From NCBI RefSeq assembly GCF_028728205.1, contig NZ_JAQYUU010000009.1:152081-216080 (forward strand): DNA of 64,000 nt, in the 5' to 3' direction. The notes under the pieces are model-generated. The model saw only the letters and a program-made list of their open reading frames with translations, did no database searches and had not been told where the DNA came from. Of this stretch, positions 63,849-64,000 are shown one piece after another; position 1 is the stretch's first letter; each line of letters begins with the position of its first letter. Both the position numbers and the translations under genes were made by a program. The stretch is from Clostridium sp. 'White wine YQ'. Lineage in GTDB: Bacteria; Bacillota; Clostridia; Clostridiales; Clostridiaceae.

Positions 63849-64000
63849 GAACTCACCTAAGGAATAAAAAATAGAATTAGTCGCCTGCCAAATTTTCCTC
63901 ACATGCGCTTGGAAAGGCAGTTGCGAGAAAAAAATCGACGGCTCAAAATCGCCTTGACGATTTTTTTATAAAAGACATTTCATAATATAATTTATGATAT
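63849..64000. other. Structured, locally GC-richer segment at window end
   Basis: CGC-CTGCC-TTTCC (63882-63898) pairs with GGAAA-GGCAG-GCG (63911-63925), then a second hairpin AAAAATCG ... CGATTTTTTT (63928-63967) with an inner GGC/GCC stem and a T-run. This looks like a folded RNA with a terminator, or an intergenic repeat. No gene is seen in 63584-64000; the 3' end is cut by the window. Confidence 0.5.

Overview
This window is AT-rich Gram-positive DNA with strong GGAGG-type ribosome binding sites, some TTG and GTG starts, and very many hairpin-plus-T-run terminators. An Rnf complex in the order C-D-G-E-A-B, a clostridial anaerobic sulfite reductase (AsrABC), phospho-beta-glucosidases, thiamine salvage genes, dCache and four-helix-bundle chemoreceptors and many two-component systems point to a strict anaerobe of Clostridium sensu stricto, probably a saccharolytic, motile species. 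I recognise no rRNA, tRNA, CRISPR array, insertion sequence, prophage or plasmid gene.

Layout. 1-4670: a lactose/cellobiose-type PTS locus (EIIC fragment, mannonate dehydratase, GH1, EIIB, then GH4 behind a terminator). 4725-6893: a small lipoprotein and an amino-acid permease. 7052-15762: envelope cluster with a two-component system, DUF2164 protein, SDR epimerase, a GT2 plus GT39 (YkcC/YkcB-like) pair and a chemoreceptor. 15889-20487: a second phospho-beta-glucosidase with an RpiR regulator, a MarR regulator divergent from a MATE exporter with palindromic operators between them, and an unlisted 44-codon gene. 20902-27182: SH3/NlpC-P60 wall hydrolase, threonine aldolase, and a MacA/MacB-like HlyD-ATPase-permease exporter. 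27409-30534: DeoR regulator with two DegT-type sugar aminotransferases. 30588-33792: two small exported proteins divergent from a second two-component system. 33857-38195: Crp/Fnr regulator, FNT channel and asrABC. 38247-43721: LemA/TPM pair, a MutS2-like ATPase lacking Smr behind an attenuator-like leader, an M42 peptidase and a CarD regulator. 43923-47700: tandem Cys-type glutathione peroxidases divergent from an OhrR-type regulator, and a dCache chemoreceptor. 47760-50765: TPP riboswitch with thiW-thiD-thiM-thiE. 51320-56775: RseC-like protein and rnfCDGEAB. 56838-64000: L,D-transpeptidase, DUF421 protein, secreted protein, Qnr-like pentapeptide protein, MTA/SAH nucleosidase, TcdA, DUF4230 protein, a METTL25-like methyltransferase, and several hairpin repeats or candidate structured RNAs.

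How it fits together. The sugar loci feed Glc-6-P into fermentation. Rnf couples reduced ferredoxin to NAD and ion pumping, and Asr disposes of sulfite with a likely hydrosulfide exit channel. The best leads for something new are a perfect TGTGA-N6-TCACA palindrome that is both the terminator of the Crp/Fnr gene and placed at about -41.5 for the FNT/asr promoter; a leader with an intrinsic terminator in front of the Smr-less MutS2; a mannonate dehydratase inside a beta-glucoside PTS operon; low-complexity Gly/Met/Gln/Asn segments shared by separate envelope proteins; and the unexplained structured elements near 58.9, 62.3 and 63.8-64 kb. All functions are assigned by motif recognition alone.
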